From: Haberlea rhodopensis
Lineage: Eukaryota > Streptophyta > Magnoliopsida > Lamiales > Gesneriaceae
Direction of reading: 5' to 3'
DNA: 64,000 nucleotides
Assembly: GCA_907163345.1 (NCBI GenBank)
Contig: CAJQUN010000059.1
Span: forward strand, 2,724,189 to 2,788,188
Shown here: one piece after another, positions 36,503-47,491 of the stretch
Layout: every line of letters starts with the position of its first letter
Position numbering within the stretch: the stretch's first letter is position 1
Notes under the pieces: model-generated
Told to the model about the DNA's origin: nothing
What the model saw: only the letters and a program-made list of their open reading frames with translations
Databases searched by the model: none
Position numbers and translations under genes: made by a program

Positions 36503-38540
36503 TGTAAGGACCCTAATCCTTAAGTGCGGAATCAAGGCATAATAGAGCTAATATAAAAGATCAGAGTGTAAAAGAACGTGTTGAGTCTATGAGCTTAAGC
36601 ATTACATGCCAAAAAATAAGGACTACCGATGGATTAATTATATTCCAATCAATGAATGCGTTCAACTATAGTTTTATACTACTCCTAGAGTAGATACTAT
36701 CCAAAATAATCATGTCCTTCAAGTCCCAAAAGCATCCTCAACAAGCTCACCATCTCAACCCGTCTAGCCCTTCTATCATGCCAAACGTGTACCTACAAGG
36801 ACAACCCCCAAACATGAGCAATAATAATCATTCATATTCAACACAATATGAAGATAAAGCGTAAATACATAATTATAATAAAACACTTCATGTTTTCCCC
36901 ATGCATTTCAAACGCTTCCCGTTTGGTTGTCCCTGTACCATAACTCATGAGTATAATCAATAGTTTATTTTAAATGGTCTAAACATGTCATGACATATAC
37001 CATCTCATCAATACCAAATACTGATCACCAATCCCTAGTCTGTCCATCACAATGTATTTTAATGCCCCTCGCTTATTTACATATAGGCGGCATATGATAA
37101 CCTCGCTTCAATGGACATGCGGGACTCCCACCCCTCGCCTCTCATTGAGCGGCAAATATCCTTTCCTCGCCCTATATGATAACCACGCTCAAATGTGACA
37201 TGCGGCGCTCCCACCCCTCGCTTCACATTTAGCGGAACCAAACCAAATAGCGGCAAGCATTAAAATCATCAAGGGATGACCACGACTCATGGGATGTGCA
37301 CCAATAATCATATGCATCTATAAACATCATGCATAACATGTATTTGCATCCACAATGCAATACCACATATATACTCGCATCCACAATTCATAAACAATGA
37401 GTATATAAGATACATGTACCGTTGGGGTGCCCGTACGTCCACTACGTACTTTTTCAAAAGTGGATTTGATGTGGCTTCAGTTCCTTGGTTGCGTTGCTAC
37501 CTGGGATGGTTCTACACAATCACACAACCCCATATTAGAAGCCAAATAATAGCCAAATACCAAAAATTTGACAAAATAAATCATTTTCCAAAAATCCACA
37601 GGCGGCGATCGATCGCTTCCCTCAGGCGATCGGTCGCCTCAAAATTTTCACTGCGGCGATCGATCGCGCCAAACATGGCGATCGATCGCCTATCCTTTGA
37701 TTTGGCTACTGCCTCTCGGCGATCGGTCGCCTCATTTTAGGCGATCGATCGCCTAACCCGCAAAAATGCTACTGTCCCTTGGCGATCGGTCGCCTCTTTT
37801 CAGGCGATCGATCGCCTCGCACAGACATGCGATTTTCACCATTTTTGCTCCCAAAAACCTTCCAATCCATACCAACACTTAACCCAACAAACCAACAACA
37901 TCAAATGCAACATAAACCACCAAAATATACTTCAAAACAAGTATAAATCCAACATATAACCAAACCCACAACAACCCAACACAAACCCATTTTAAAACCC
38001 CTTCAAAATCAACCCAAACTTAAATAAAACACAACAAAATTAACCATGAGGTATCCATACCTCTTGGGGACCTCAAATCACCCAATATACTCCACAAATC
38101 AAGATTTTTGAAAGGTTTCTCTTCACCCCAAAGCTTGAACTCGAAAATGGAGAGAAAGGGGAAGGGTTTGGGTGTTGTTTGGTAAAGGTAAAGTGAGAGT
38201 GGATGAGGTGGGGTTGGGGAATAAAAGTGTTGAGTTTAATTAAAATGCCATCCACAAATCATGGTGTATAAAACACCCCAACATGATATTTTCCAAAGCA
38301 TTAAACCAAATGCACCGAAATATCAATTAAACACATGATTTCTAATTAATTGCTAACCAAGGCAAATAAATCATGCTTCCAACCATAATTCCCAACATGC
38401 CCAACATGCACCCTGAAACGCTATCCCGGGTCACTCTAACACGTGACTAAGCATTTCCACATAATAATTCCAACACATAATTAATCATATAAACTTAATT
38501 AATGCACCAGATTGCAATTAATCATTTCAGGGATATCACA
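36503..38540 (-). repeat. 5' LTR of Tekay B (2038 bp)
   Basis: Nearly identical to 29666-31703. Palindrome array at 37604-37816, ACGT inverted repeat at 37429-37449. Confidence 0.97.
37604..37816 (-). repeat. CGATCG palindrome array, Tekay B 5' LTR
   Basis: The same eight units in the same order as 30767-30978, at LTR nt about 725-937. Confidence 0.92.
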
Positions 38541-38545
38541 TAAAC

Positions 38546-40594
38546 ACTTATCAGATTTGGGTCCAAGTTTGTTGGAGATGTGACGCCTCATGTAAGCCTC
38601 ACAACCCCAAATCTTCATAAAAGACATACTAGGACGCTTCTTAGTCCATATCTCATATGGTGTCTTTTCTGCTGATTTAGATGGAACACGGTTCAGTATA
38701 AATATTGTTGTTTCTAAAGCATGTCCCCAAAAGCAAGCGGAAGATCTGCATGACTCATCATTGATCGAACCATGTCCAACAAAGTTCGATTCCTCCTTTC
38801 GGATACACCATTCCATTGTGGAGTATACGGAGGAGTGAGTTGTGGGACTATCCCACACTCTTTTAGATAGTCATGAAACTCTTGGCTTAGGTATTCGCTT
38901 CCTCGATCTGATCGGAGGGTTTTGATACTTTTGCCAAGCTGGTTTTGTACTTCATTCTTGAAATCCTTGAAATTTTCAAAGGTTTCATGTTTATGTTTCA
39001 TTAGGTACACATACCCATATCTACTGAAGTCATCAGTAAATGTAACGAAGTATTGAAAACCACCTCTAGCTTGTGTGCTTATTGGTCCACATACATCACT
39101 ATGTATGAGACTCAATAAATCATTTGTCCTTTCAACATGCCCCTTGAAAGGAGCTTTAGTCATCTTGCTCATTAAACAAGATTCACATGTTTCATATGAT
39201 TCAAAATCAAATGAATCTAACACTCCATCCTTATGAAGTTTCGATATGCGATTCTCATGTATATGGCCCAAGCTACAATGCCAGAGATAAGTTGGATTTG
39301 AATCATTATTCTTAATCCTTTTAGTATTTATGTTATAGACAGGCATATCTAGATTTAAAACATAAAGACCATTAATCAATTGTGCACTAGCATAAAACAT
39401 ATCATTCAAATAAATGGAGCAACACTTGTCCTTTATAATAAATGAAAAACCAATCTTGTCCAAACAAGAAATTGAAATAATGTTTCTAGTAATAGATGAC
39501 ACAAAATAACAGTCTTTTAAATCTAATAATAAACCAGAAGGCAAAGTTAAAGAGTAATCTCCTATAGCTAATGCAGCAACTCTTGCTCCATTTCCCACTC
39601 GGAGATCAACCTCGCCTTTCGCCAACAACCTACTCCTTTTGAGATCCTGCACATTAACACAAATGTGAGAACCACATCCAGTATCTAGTACCCATGATGA
39701 AGAAGTAGATAAATTGACTTCTATAACAAAAATACCTGAAGCGGAAGTCACACTTCCTTTTGTCTTCTTAAGATCTTCCAGATATAATTTGCAGTTCATC
39801 TGCCAATGACCGATCTCACCGCAATGGAAGCAGTTCCCTTCCTTAGCCACTCCTCCCTTTGGCTTGAGTGCAGAAGCATGAGGCTTAGACTTAACAAATA
39901 CCTTCTTGTTCTTCTTAAAGCCTTTTGCTTTAGTCTTTCCCTTGCTCTTATTCACAATAAGGACATTAGTGGGCTTAGACTTCTTTGAGTTTGCTTCATA
40001 TGTTCTCAACATACCAAGCAATTGCGGTAGAGTCTTTTCGATTTCAATCATATTGTAATTCAAGACAAATTGATTGTAGCTATCAGGCAACGATTGCAAG
40101 ATCACGTTTGTGGCCAACTCTTGGTCCAATGGAAAACCCAGCTTTTCAAGATTCTCAATGTACCAAATCATCTTTAGTACATGAGTTCCAACAAGGCTTC
40201 CTTCTACCATTCTGCACTGGAATAACGCTCTAGAGACGTCATACCTCTCTTGTCTAGCTTGTTGTTGGTAGAGTTGCTTTAAGTGTTCGATCATATCGAA
40301 CGCCTCCATTTCCTCATGTTGCTTCTGAAGCTCAGAGTTCATGGTGGCAAGCATAAGGCAACCAACATCAAGTGCGTCATTCTGATGCTTCTTGTAAGCA
40401 TCCTTATCGGTTTTAGCAGCTGTTACGGCAGGTTCCGCAGCAGGTAAGGGTTCCTCTAGGACATATTGCTTTTTCTCTTGTTTGAGGACAATCCTCAAAT
40501 TCCTATACCAGTCTCGGAAATTAATCCCATTCAGTTTGTCCTTCTCAAGGACAGATCGCAATGATAGTGTGCTAGTTACGTTGTTTGATGCCAT
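38546..40594 (-). pseudogene. gag-pol: Copia B gag, protease and integrase N-terminal part (broken)
   Basis: ATG at 40594 opens a 626-codon frame: gag about residues 1-210, zinc knuckle CFHCGEIGHWQMNC (255-268), protease active site WVLDTGCGSH (about 301-310), GAG-pre-integrase with a CESCLMSK motif, and integrase core with D (HSDVCGP), D (LRSDRGSEY) and E (NGVSERRN). A frameshift near 38735 moves the reading to a second frame, which is cut by Tekay B at 38540. It continues at 29660. The gene is dead, but its active-site residues are unchanged. Confidence 0.92.
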
Positions 40595-42234
40595 GGATAT
40601 CTACAATATAAATATGCAAAATAAGTTTATGATTTTAATCATTTAATAAGGTCTTATATTAAATGACACTCCCACTATTTTGTTTAAAATATCAACCCTC
40701 GTAAACTTAGTGGGTCAAGATCCATATTTCACCTAATCCTGAGTTAGCTTTGGCTAATCACCCAAGACTCGGTTATTTAGGTAGACAACACTTTGTCAAT
40801 TACATCACATGTAATTCTTGGATGGTTGGATGAACAACACTTTGTTCAAATTCATCTAATGAACTATTATCCAACCCCATGCCTCTAGGTTCCCAATCCT
40901 ATTGAGATAATGCTAGTTAAGTCGAACCCAATTTTTAAAATAATCATGGATATCACTTTTATCCTTTCGCACCTTACTAAGATTGTCACTGTGCTTTGCT
41001 TTGGCAAACCCTCACATGTTCAATCGAAGTCTTGACGAGTATTTTTAATTGGAATGCATCTTGATTTGACTTAATATTATAAGAGGGATTTATCGATCTC
41101 ATGATTTTATTAATATTGAAAATATGTCTGGTACATATATGAATATATACATATCTACATATATGTATATCAAGCATCAATATTAAATAAAACGATAAAC
41201 ATGCATCTCATACATCAACATAAAATAAACGTGACATGGTTATAGCCCCAACTAATGATTTTCTCAAGCCAATGAGAAAATACTAGAAGGTCAACCTAAG
41301 GTAACTTCTCCAAGCACCTCTTTGGCTCCCTTTTGTGAATGGCCTCCTCATCCCGGCACCTTTGTCCATCTTCATTGATCTCCATCAACAAAATAAACTA
41401 TATTATATAACAATTACATGATATAGAGAATTCCTTGAGTTACATTCGAGGGGAACGTAGGGGAGGGATAACATTTAGAAAAATAGAGAAGGCACGACTC
41501 GCAGACCGTATTAAATTACAAACATTCACAAAATCCTATCTAATAGGTCATAGGGCTATAACCATGCACCATGCTCAAACAAACACATAAAACATGCTAT
41601 AACAATTAATGAAATAAATTCTAAACATTTTAAAATTTAATTCCAATTAAAACTGCAAAATAAAATTTTATGAAATTATCGTATGCTCGGGACATCACAC
41701 GCCACGGATACTTGGCGCGCCTCAAGCCATGGATCGGTCCAAAGTTTGAAACCTTAGCCCAACCCACGGCCAAACCACGCATGTGACTAGGGTTCAAAAC
41801 CCTAGCCATCTCGGCGCCGTCTTGGACCGAATGGGGCTAAGGGTTCGAAACCCTAGCCCATTCGCGTGCGGCGGCCGTCTCATGGAGCTAAGGGTTCGAA
41901 ACCCTAGCCACAAGATGGCGGCGGCCGAGAGCCATGCAGCCTAGGGTTCGAAACCCTGGCCATACAGCGGCGGCTCGGCCCATGCACGAGCCAAGGGTCC
42001 GAGACCCTAGCATCATGCGGCGGCCTTGAAGGTCAAGTGAGCCAATGGCTCGGTTTTGATCACGAATTATCATATAGTTCGATCCGTCAATTATATCACA
42101 TATAATATTGCGATAATTCCCACAAAATCGATTAATACATATCATATATGAATTAAACAGTTTTAAAGCATGCAAAAGATTCAAAATATGATTGAAACAA
42201 TTAATCATATAAATCCGATATGAGCTTTGTACAC
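40595..42234 (-). other. Copia B 5' leader with palindromic tandem repeat
   Basis: 1.65 kb between primer site and gag with no credible ORF. The part nearest the primer site is GC-rich and holds about six units spaced about 50 bp (41742-42010) around GGGTTCGAAACCC. The rest (about 40610-41700) is AT-rich with no structure I recognise. Confidence 0.6.
41742..42010. repeat. Approx. 52-bp repeat with GGGTTCGAAACCC core
   Basis: Cores near 41742, 41788, 41839, 41889, 41941 and 41994, separated by GC-rich CGGCGG-containing spacers. GGTTCGAAACC matches the RNA polymerase III B-box consensus, but no A-box or tRNA fold is seen. Confidence 0.75.
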
Positions 42235-42247
42235 GACTCTGATACCA
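42235..42247 (-). promoter_or_regulatory. Primer-binding site of copia B
   Basis: Minus-strand TGGTATCAGAGTC, initiator-tRNA-Met type, 1 bp from the 5' LTR. This fixes the element's orientation. Confidence 0.88.
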
Positions 42248-42248
42248 C

Positions 42249-43728
42249 TGTTAGGAATCAATCAAGCAATACACAGGGGAAAACAAAACTTGATTCCTAC
42301 CACTGGACCTAACAAAGTTAACCATACCGAGATTGATTAAGAATCGTACCCTTGTAGCGTGTCTGTAGAAGAATACTCGTTGCAAAACCACGAGTCACGA
42401 ACAAAGATTTGCACCTTCGTCTCTACGGTATCCACACGATCAAACGAAAGGGTGTTCAAGAACAAGTTGCTAGACTCGTTCTTAAACCAAAACTGAACTC
42501 ACGATTCAAAACCGATCAACGACGGCCGTTCCTACCACCACTATTCACGGCGGCGGCGTGAAGATGGAGGATGAGAGGAGGCGGCGGCCAAGAGTGTCTA
42601 AGTTGGTGGCTATTAGGTTTGATAAAATTGATTATTACTTAATCAACCTTGTTATCATATTATATAATGCATATTAGATTTAATTAAAGGCTTTGTAAAA
42701 GCCTCATTGGCCCATACCCAATATATTACTTAAATCCATATATCTAATACTTATAATTAAGACTCTTCTTAATTAATTAATTCATCCAATGAATTATATC
42801 TCCCTTTATCGATTTAATCTTTTGTGTGACCCGATAGGATCTTGCAATGTTGGCAGCGACATAAAATCTAATTTTATGTCACAAGCAATGAGCGGTATCT
42901 AGCAACACATCAAGGCTACCCAAATTACAAGAATGTCATTGACTCGACATAACCTACGGACTGTGATAATATTAACCATGTAACTTAATCCCTTTGTCCA
43001 TTGTGTTTAGATTGAACACGAGTCATGGAATAGTCATACTCATATATTCAATCTTTTATTTCTTGATCCCCAAGTAGAACTAGAATAAATGAATAAACTC
43101 GATATCACATATCGACTCATTCGAGCACGACCATGCATTTTAGTCTTACTTGACCAAGGGCCCAAACACTTCTCCTGTTATATAGGAGGGACAAATCCTT
43201 TCTTGATCAATCAACATCCCTCTACATAATTCGTGGTGTATCCAATGATTGTCTTTATAGTTTACCCTGTTATAGGTAACGCTTGACAATATCAAGATAC
43301 ATGACTCCTTATGTTGGGATCTCTGGTGATCTCAAGTCGCAAGGATTACATACATTATTATCACTATGAGAATTGCTTATGACGTTCATATAACTATCCA
43401 TGTAGCATTCTCATGGTGGATCTGTCCAGTACATCGTTCTCTAACATGTACCCATGTGTTGATTTGATATCTCATATCTATGAACAATTCATCAATCAAA
43501 ACATACTAGTCTCAATGCATTATCATTATCCTTATTCATGATAATACTTGACTAGGGACAATCTTTAAGAACAATACAATATTATTCTAAGGACATTAAC
43601 TTATATATTAATTCATATTACACAGATACTCGAACAATATATAATAATGAATTGTCATTAAGAAAATCATAATACCGTGTATATCATAAACAATCATCTA
43701 ATGAGTTGTCTTAGGGCATATCCCAACA
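42249..43728 (-). repeat. 5' LTR of copia B (1480 bp)
   Basis: Plus-strand ends TGTTAGGAATC and CCCAACA. Uninterrupted, so it also shows the empty site of the solo LTR inserted in the other copy (ATTAACCATG near 42972). A minus-strand TATA-like sequence is at 43178-43185. Confidence 0.95.
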
Positions 43729-43733
43729 CGGAT

Positions 43734-45108
43734 ATAATTTTAATTTCTCAAAATGCTAAAGCTAATAATATTTTGCATCGTGCTTTAGATATGAAGGAGT
43801 ACAACCGAATCTCGATGTGCTCAACCGCAAAGGAAATTTGACAAATTGCAAATTTGTCACGAGGGTACCAATCAAGTAAAGGAGACAAAGATTGATCTAT
43901 TGCAACTCAAGTATGAAACCTTTGAGATGGAGTCCGGAGAAAACATTGATTCAATGTTTAGAAGGCTCACTCAAATCATAAATGAGCTTGCCCAACTTGG
44001 TGAGAAGCATCCTCCAAAGCAAATATGGAGAAGAGCCCTTAGAGCCTTACCACAAGAATGGGATGCCAAGAGGATGACTATCATCGAATCCAACAAAGGA
44101 GATAGTGTGTCATATGACCTTGATGAACTCCATGGAACCTTGGTGACCCATGAGCTTAAAGTGTCAACACGGAAGGGAATAAAGGAGGATGATAGATCCA
44201 TAAGAAAGGGGATAGCCTTGGTCGGGAGGAAAGAACAATCCGATGATGAAGATGATGAAGAGATGATCTTGTTCACAAGAAAGTTCAATAAATTCTACAA
44301 CAAATACAACAAGCCAAAGACCTTCGGTGCTACCAAACATGATTCTAAACAAGAGGTATCATGTTATAATTGCCAATATAAAGGTCATTATGCTAATGAC
44401 TGTCCTAGGAATAAGAATGAGGATAAAGGGAAGAAGAAAGCTCTAATAGCCACATGGAGTGATAGTGACTCCGATGAAGAAGAAACAACAAACCTTTGCC
44501 TCATGGCCAAAGATGATGCAAATGACAAGGAAGAGGAAAGTGACGATGAGATACCATCTTTTGATGAATTATTAGATTCCTATCATGAGCTTATTGATGT
44601 TCTTGGCAAAACCAAGATGAGTAACAAATTACTCAAACTTGAGGTAGCCAAGAGAGATGAAGAAAACAATTCATTGAAAAATGAATTAAGTTCTTTGAAG
44701 AAATCTTTTTGCAAGTTTAGTGATAGTAGTTTAAAGATGAATGAATTGCTTGGCTTGCAACGTTGTAGCTTCGATAAAGCCGGACTAGGCTTTTCAAGCA
44801 AATCTAAAACATTTTCAAGCTTGTTGGCTAAAGCTAAGCATAATTCTCCTACTTGCACTTATTGTTGCAAGGTTAGTCATACAAAGAATAAATGTAGATT
44901 TGCTAAAATCCAATACCAACCAAACAAGATGTGGAAATGGATTCCTAAGGCATCGATGAAAGCTAACCCGCAAGGACCCAAAAATCAAATGGGTACCAAA
45001 GATCCTCCAATCAAAAATTTGTTTTGTAGGAACAAAGAAATGGAGGATGAAGGCACTAGCACCTCAAGGGAGGAAATAATCTTATGCACCACAACAGAAG
45101 AAGCGTGA
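43734..45108 (+). pseudogene. gag: Copia C gag, C-terminal part (one frameshift)
   Basis: Continues 23627-23848. A 2-bp loss relative to the expected reading near 43838 makes a TGA at 43839-43841; the frame then runs open from 43846 to the TGA at 45106-45108 (about 420 codons). It contains a copia gag UBN2-like domain (QLKYETFEMESGENIDSMF), zinc knuckle CYNCQYKGHYANDC (about 44361-44402), an acidic linker, a coiled-coil-like stretch (about 44560-44730) and a second knuckle CTYCCKVSHTKNKC (about 44854-44895). A genuine stop follows and no protease begins, so the element is gag-only. Confidence 0.88.
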
Positions 45109-45965
45109 GGTAAAGGACCGATGATATAAATTCATTCTTATCATCCACGGTAAATTTATTTTGAATTATAATTGTGCATTTAAAAAGAGCAATTCAAAAT
45201 TTCATTGGCACAAATTAATTGTGACCAATAAATAATGAAGCTCAATATTCATTGATAGTAAAATGCATTTTCCCTTAGCATATGCACATTTAAATTGTTT
45301 TGATGCATGATTTATGCTTATCTCTTTTTGGTAAATATCTTGATGTGCCATGAATATGCAATGTGAAAATCAATGAATTATGACTAAGCATGCTCTATCT
45401 TGGATCATAGAAATATGGCCTAAGAATTTCATGTATTGTTTCTATGGCCTCAATGATTCTATTCTCATTATCTTATCAATATTTATAATGATGCTTTGAG
45501 CAATTTAATGTCTATTGGGCATAAGTGCATGAACTCTTAGTAGAACGTATGCACACTTTGCACATCTAGAATTCATTGTTGATTGCCTTAAACACATGTT
45601 TGTTTTTCCTCTCAATGATTTAATCTTATGCTTGTTATGGCTATTACATGCTTGATGAGGAACATGTGTAAATTATTAGACTATGGATATATCTCAACAT
45701 ATACTTGTGCTATAATTATTTGAACTTTGTGCTTTTTGATTATCACAAAAAGGGGGAGAATTTTGTGATAAACTTGAAGCTTTTTACATGCATGGTTTAA
45801 GGGGGAGAGTTATGCATGGTTTGAGGGGGAGAGCTTTTTATGCTTTACTCGGTAAAACTTGTATGTGCTATGCAATTGTTAAGGGGGAGTCTTATTTACT
45901 CACATTTCATGCATATTACATTTTCAAGTTTATCAAGTTTTGTGATCATCAAAAAGGGGGAGATT
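45109..45965 (+). other. Copia C 3' non-coding region with repeated polypurine tracts
   Basis: AT-rich, no ORF. Between about 45749 and 45962 the purine tract AAGGGGGAGA or close variants occurs five times. The last (AAAAAGGGGGAGAT) abuts the LTR and is the functional-type primer. The first and last share flanking TGATTATCACAAAAAGGGGG-like sequence. Confidence 0.75.
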
Positions 45966-46141
45966 GTTGAGCCTTAAACGCATTGTTGAGTTTAATGCTT
46001 AATTTATCTCCGAATTATTTATGAGTTTTGATGATAAAAAAAACTTGTGTTTGTTATACTAATGTGTCTACTTAGTGTACAGGTTTAGTTGATTGAAAAG
46101 TGGAATGTTTGAAGAAAATCAATTGTGCAAGGTCTGGGCTG

Positions 46142-46450
46142 GATCGCCCCAGGCGATGCCAGCCAAGAGGGACTTTGCCCCGCACATCGACTGAAATGAC
46201 GCCGAGGACAGCGCGCATGGCTTGATCGCCTGAGGCGATGGCTTGATCGCCTGAGGCGATGCCTGGAACGCTTGAGGCGATAAAGTGATCGCTTGAGGCG
46301 ATGAATATTTTTGAGCAACCGAAGCTACGGCATTGATTTTTGGTATGGATCGCCGGAGGCGATCAGGACTTCGCCTGAGGCGATCTGAGAAGTTTGGTGA
46401 CCGTTGTGGCGCGGCGATGGTGATCACCCGAGGCGGTGTCCGAGGCGATC
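46142..46450 (+). repeat. GATCGCC...GGCGATC dyad array, copia C 3' LTR
   Basis: About eight inverted repeats of the GATCGCCTGAGGCGATC type, LTR nt about 177-485, one unit more than in the 5' LTR (near 46360-46385). Confidence 0.85.
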
Positions 46451-47211
46451 TTGAAGTGATTCAAGCCTTAAGTGTAGCAACGGCTAGTAGGAGCCTTGTG
46501 GGCCTTCTACACGATAAATATGGATGTTTTGGAGCATTTTGAAGACAATAAGCAAGTCTATAAACTACAAGAAAGCTTTGCTCATTCAAATTTATTCTAG
46601 CATTACAAACTTCATACATTTGTGTTGTATTGGAGTTTGTAATTTATTTCTTGTGTGAAGAGCATGTGTTCTTCGTGTCGTTACACCGTGAAGGTGATAT
46701 TTGATTTATTGTAAGGTCCTCCAACACCGACGCAAGTTGGAAATTATATAAGTCATCAACAAGTGAAGTTGGTGCAAGTGTGTGGCTATCCTTGGAGCCC
46801 TTAAGGCCAAGAAGACTCGTGAAGAGTGTGGGTAACTCGGGAAGAGTTTTGTATGGCTATCCTTGGAGCCCTTAAGACCAAGAAGACTCGTGAAGAGTGT
46901 GGTGCTCGTGAAGAGCTGGTTACTCGGGAAGAGTGTGTTGTAGCTAACTTGGAGCCCTTAAGGCCAAGATCAAGATTGTTCTAGTGGAACCTCGGTTAAA
47001 CGTTTTCTAACCGGGAAGAGGAGACGTAGGCGATTCATCGCTGAACTTCTATAACAAATTCTCGTGTTCTTTATTGCTTTATTTATATTATGCATTTATT
47101 TATTTCTTCTTTTTGTTTATTTGTCGATATGACTTGAATTCTTCCGCAGCGCAAACTCGACATTTTGCAAATTCATTTTAAAACGCTAAAGTAGCCAATG
47201 AACCTCATTCA

Positions 47212-47235
47212 CCCCCCCCCCCCCCCCCCCCCCCC
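47212..47235 (+). repeat. Homopolymer C24
   Basis: Twenty-four C just inside the end of the copia C 3' LTR; seven C at the same place in the 5' LTR (23561-23567). Confidence 0.95.
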
Positions 47236-47248
47236 TTCGGTTCCAACA

Positions 47249-47468
47249 CCTTAGCCTCCTTTGACAGGTGCGTTCGATCTCAGGATCAAGAGGCTCAAGT
47301 GTAGGCTTGCACTCCTTAGCATGCACCAAGAGATAACAACCTACAACAATCACCAAAAAGAACACAAACTGTAGAAGAGTAGAGAGAATGGGAAAAAAAT
47401 CAAAAAATAAGTTACATAAATGACTAAACTACAGTCAACTAACCTCGTTTGATATTATTAAAACTAGT
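47249..47468 (-). pseudogene. Athila 5' leader and first gag codons
   Basis: Minus strand. After the primer site an AT-rich leader leads to a reading with LEPLDPEIERTCQRRLR (about 47249-47300), a typical start of Athila gag. It is cut by copia C at 47248. The next part of gag is missing and only the C-terminal part survives at 21327-22571. Confidence 0.75.
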
Positions 47469-47485
47469 CCCCGGCAGCGGCACCA
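47469..47485 (-). promoter_or_regulatory. Primer-binding site of Athila-like element
   Basis: Minus-strand TGGTGCCGCTGCCGGGG, close to the tRNA-Asp-type site (TGGCGCCGTTGCCGGGG) of the Athila lineage. This gives the element's orientation and family. Confidence 0.85.
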
Positions 47486-47491
47486 AAAACT

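Larger units (their letters stand above)
29666..38540 (-). mobile_element. Tekay B: nearly intact Ty3/gypsy chromovirus-type retrotransposon (8875 bp)
   Basis: Minus orientation: 5' LTR 36503-38540, primer site 36487-36498, gag-pol 31738-36289, purine tract, 3' LTR 29666-31703. Both LTRs are 2038 bp and differ at about 15 positions (about 0.7%), the lowest divergence in the window. It is the youngest insertion and the one most likely to have been recently active. It lies inside copia B's integrase. Confidence 0.97.
29661..38545. repeat. Target-site duplication TAAAC flanking Tekay B
   Basis: TAAAC at 29661-29665 and at 38541-38545 bracket the element exactly, showing a clean integrase-mediated insertion into copia B. 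Confidence 0.95.
23849..43728 (-). mobile_element. Copia B: Ty1/copia element inserted in copia C gag, itself carrying two insertions
   Basis: Minus orientation. The right LTR (42249-43728) is the 5' LTR, followed by primer site, leader and gag-protease-integrase (38546-40594). Tekay B interrupts, then RT-RNase H (27890-29660) and the 3' LTR (23849-27752, containing a solo LTR) follow. The exact target duplication CGGAT is at 23844-23848 and 43729-43733. Without its inserts it would be about 8.6 kb. LTR divergence is about 3.6% by eye. Confidence 0.95.
22572..47248 (+). mobile_element. Copia C: pol-less Ty1/copia element in Athila gag, split by copia B
   Basis: Plus orientation: truncated 5' LTR (22572-23580), primer site, gag start (23627-23848), then 19.9 kb of copia B, gag remainder (43734-45108), non-coding DNA and 3' LTR (45966-47248). 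No protease, integrase, RT or RNase H remains, so any movement depended on other elements. The 5' LTR lacks the first 153 bp of the 3' LTR, so the 5' target site cannot be checked. Gag style and a polypurine tract like that of the SIRE-like copia suggest the SIRE-type branch (inference). Confidence 0.88.
45966..47248 (+). repeat. 3' LTR of copia C (complete)
   Basis: Begins TGTTGAGCC and ends GGTTCCAACA. It carries the dyad array (46142-46450), a duplicated segment of about 72 bp near 46830-46902 absent from the 5' LTR, and a C24 run (47212-47235) where the 5' LTR has seven C. About 1283 bp. Confidence 0.92.

Noticed and set aside
41742..42010. tRNA gene suggested by B-box-like GGTTCGAAACC
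   Set aside because: No A-box, acceptor stem or anticodon arm; six regular copies indicate a tandem repeat.
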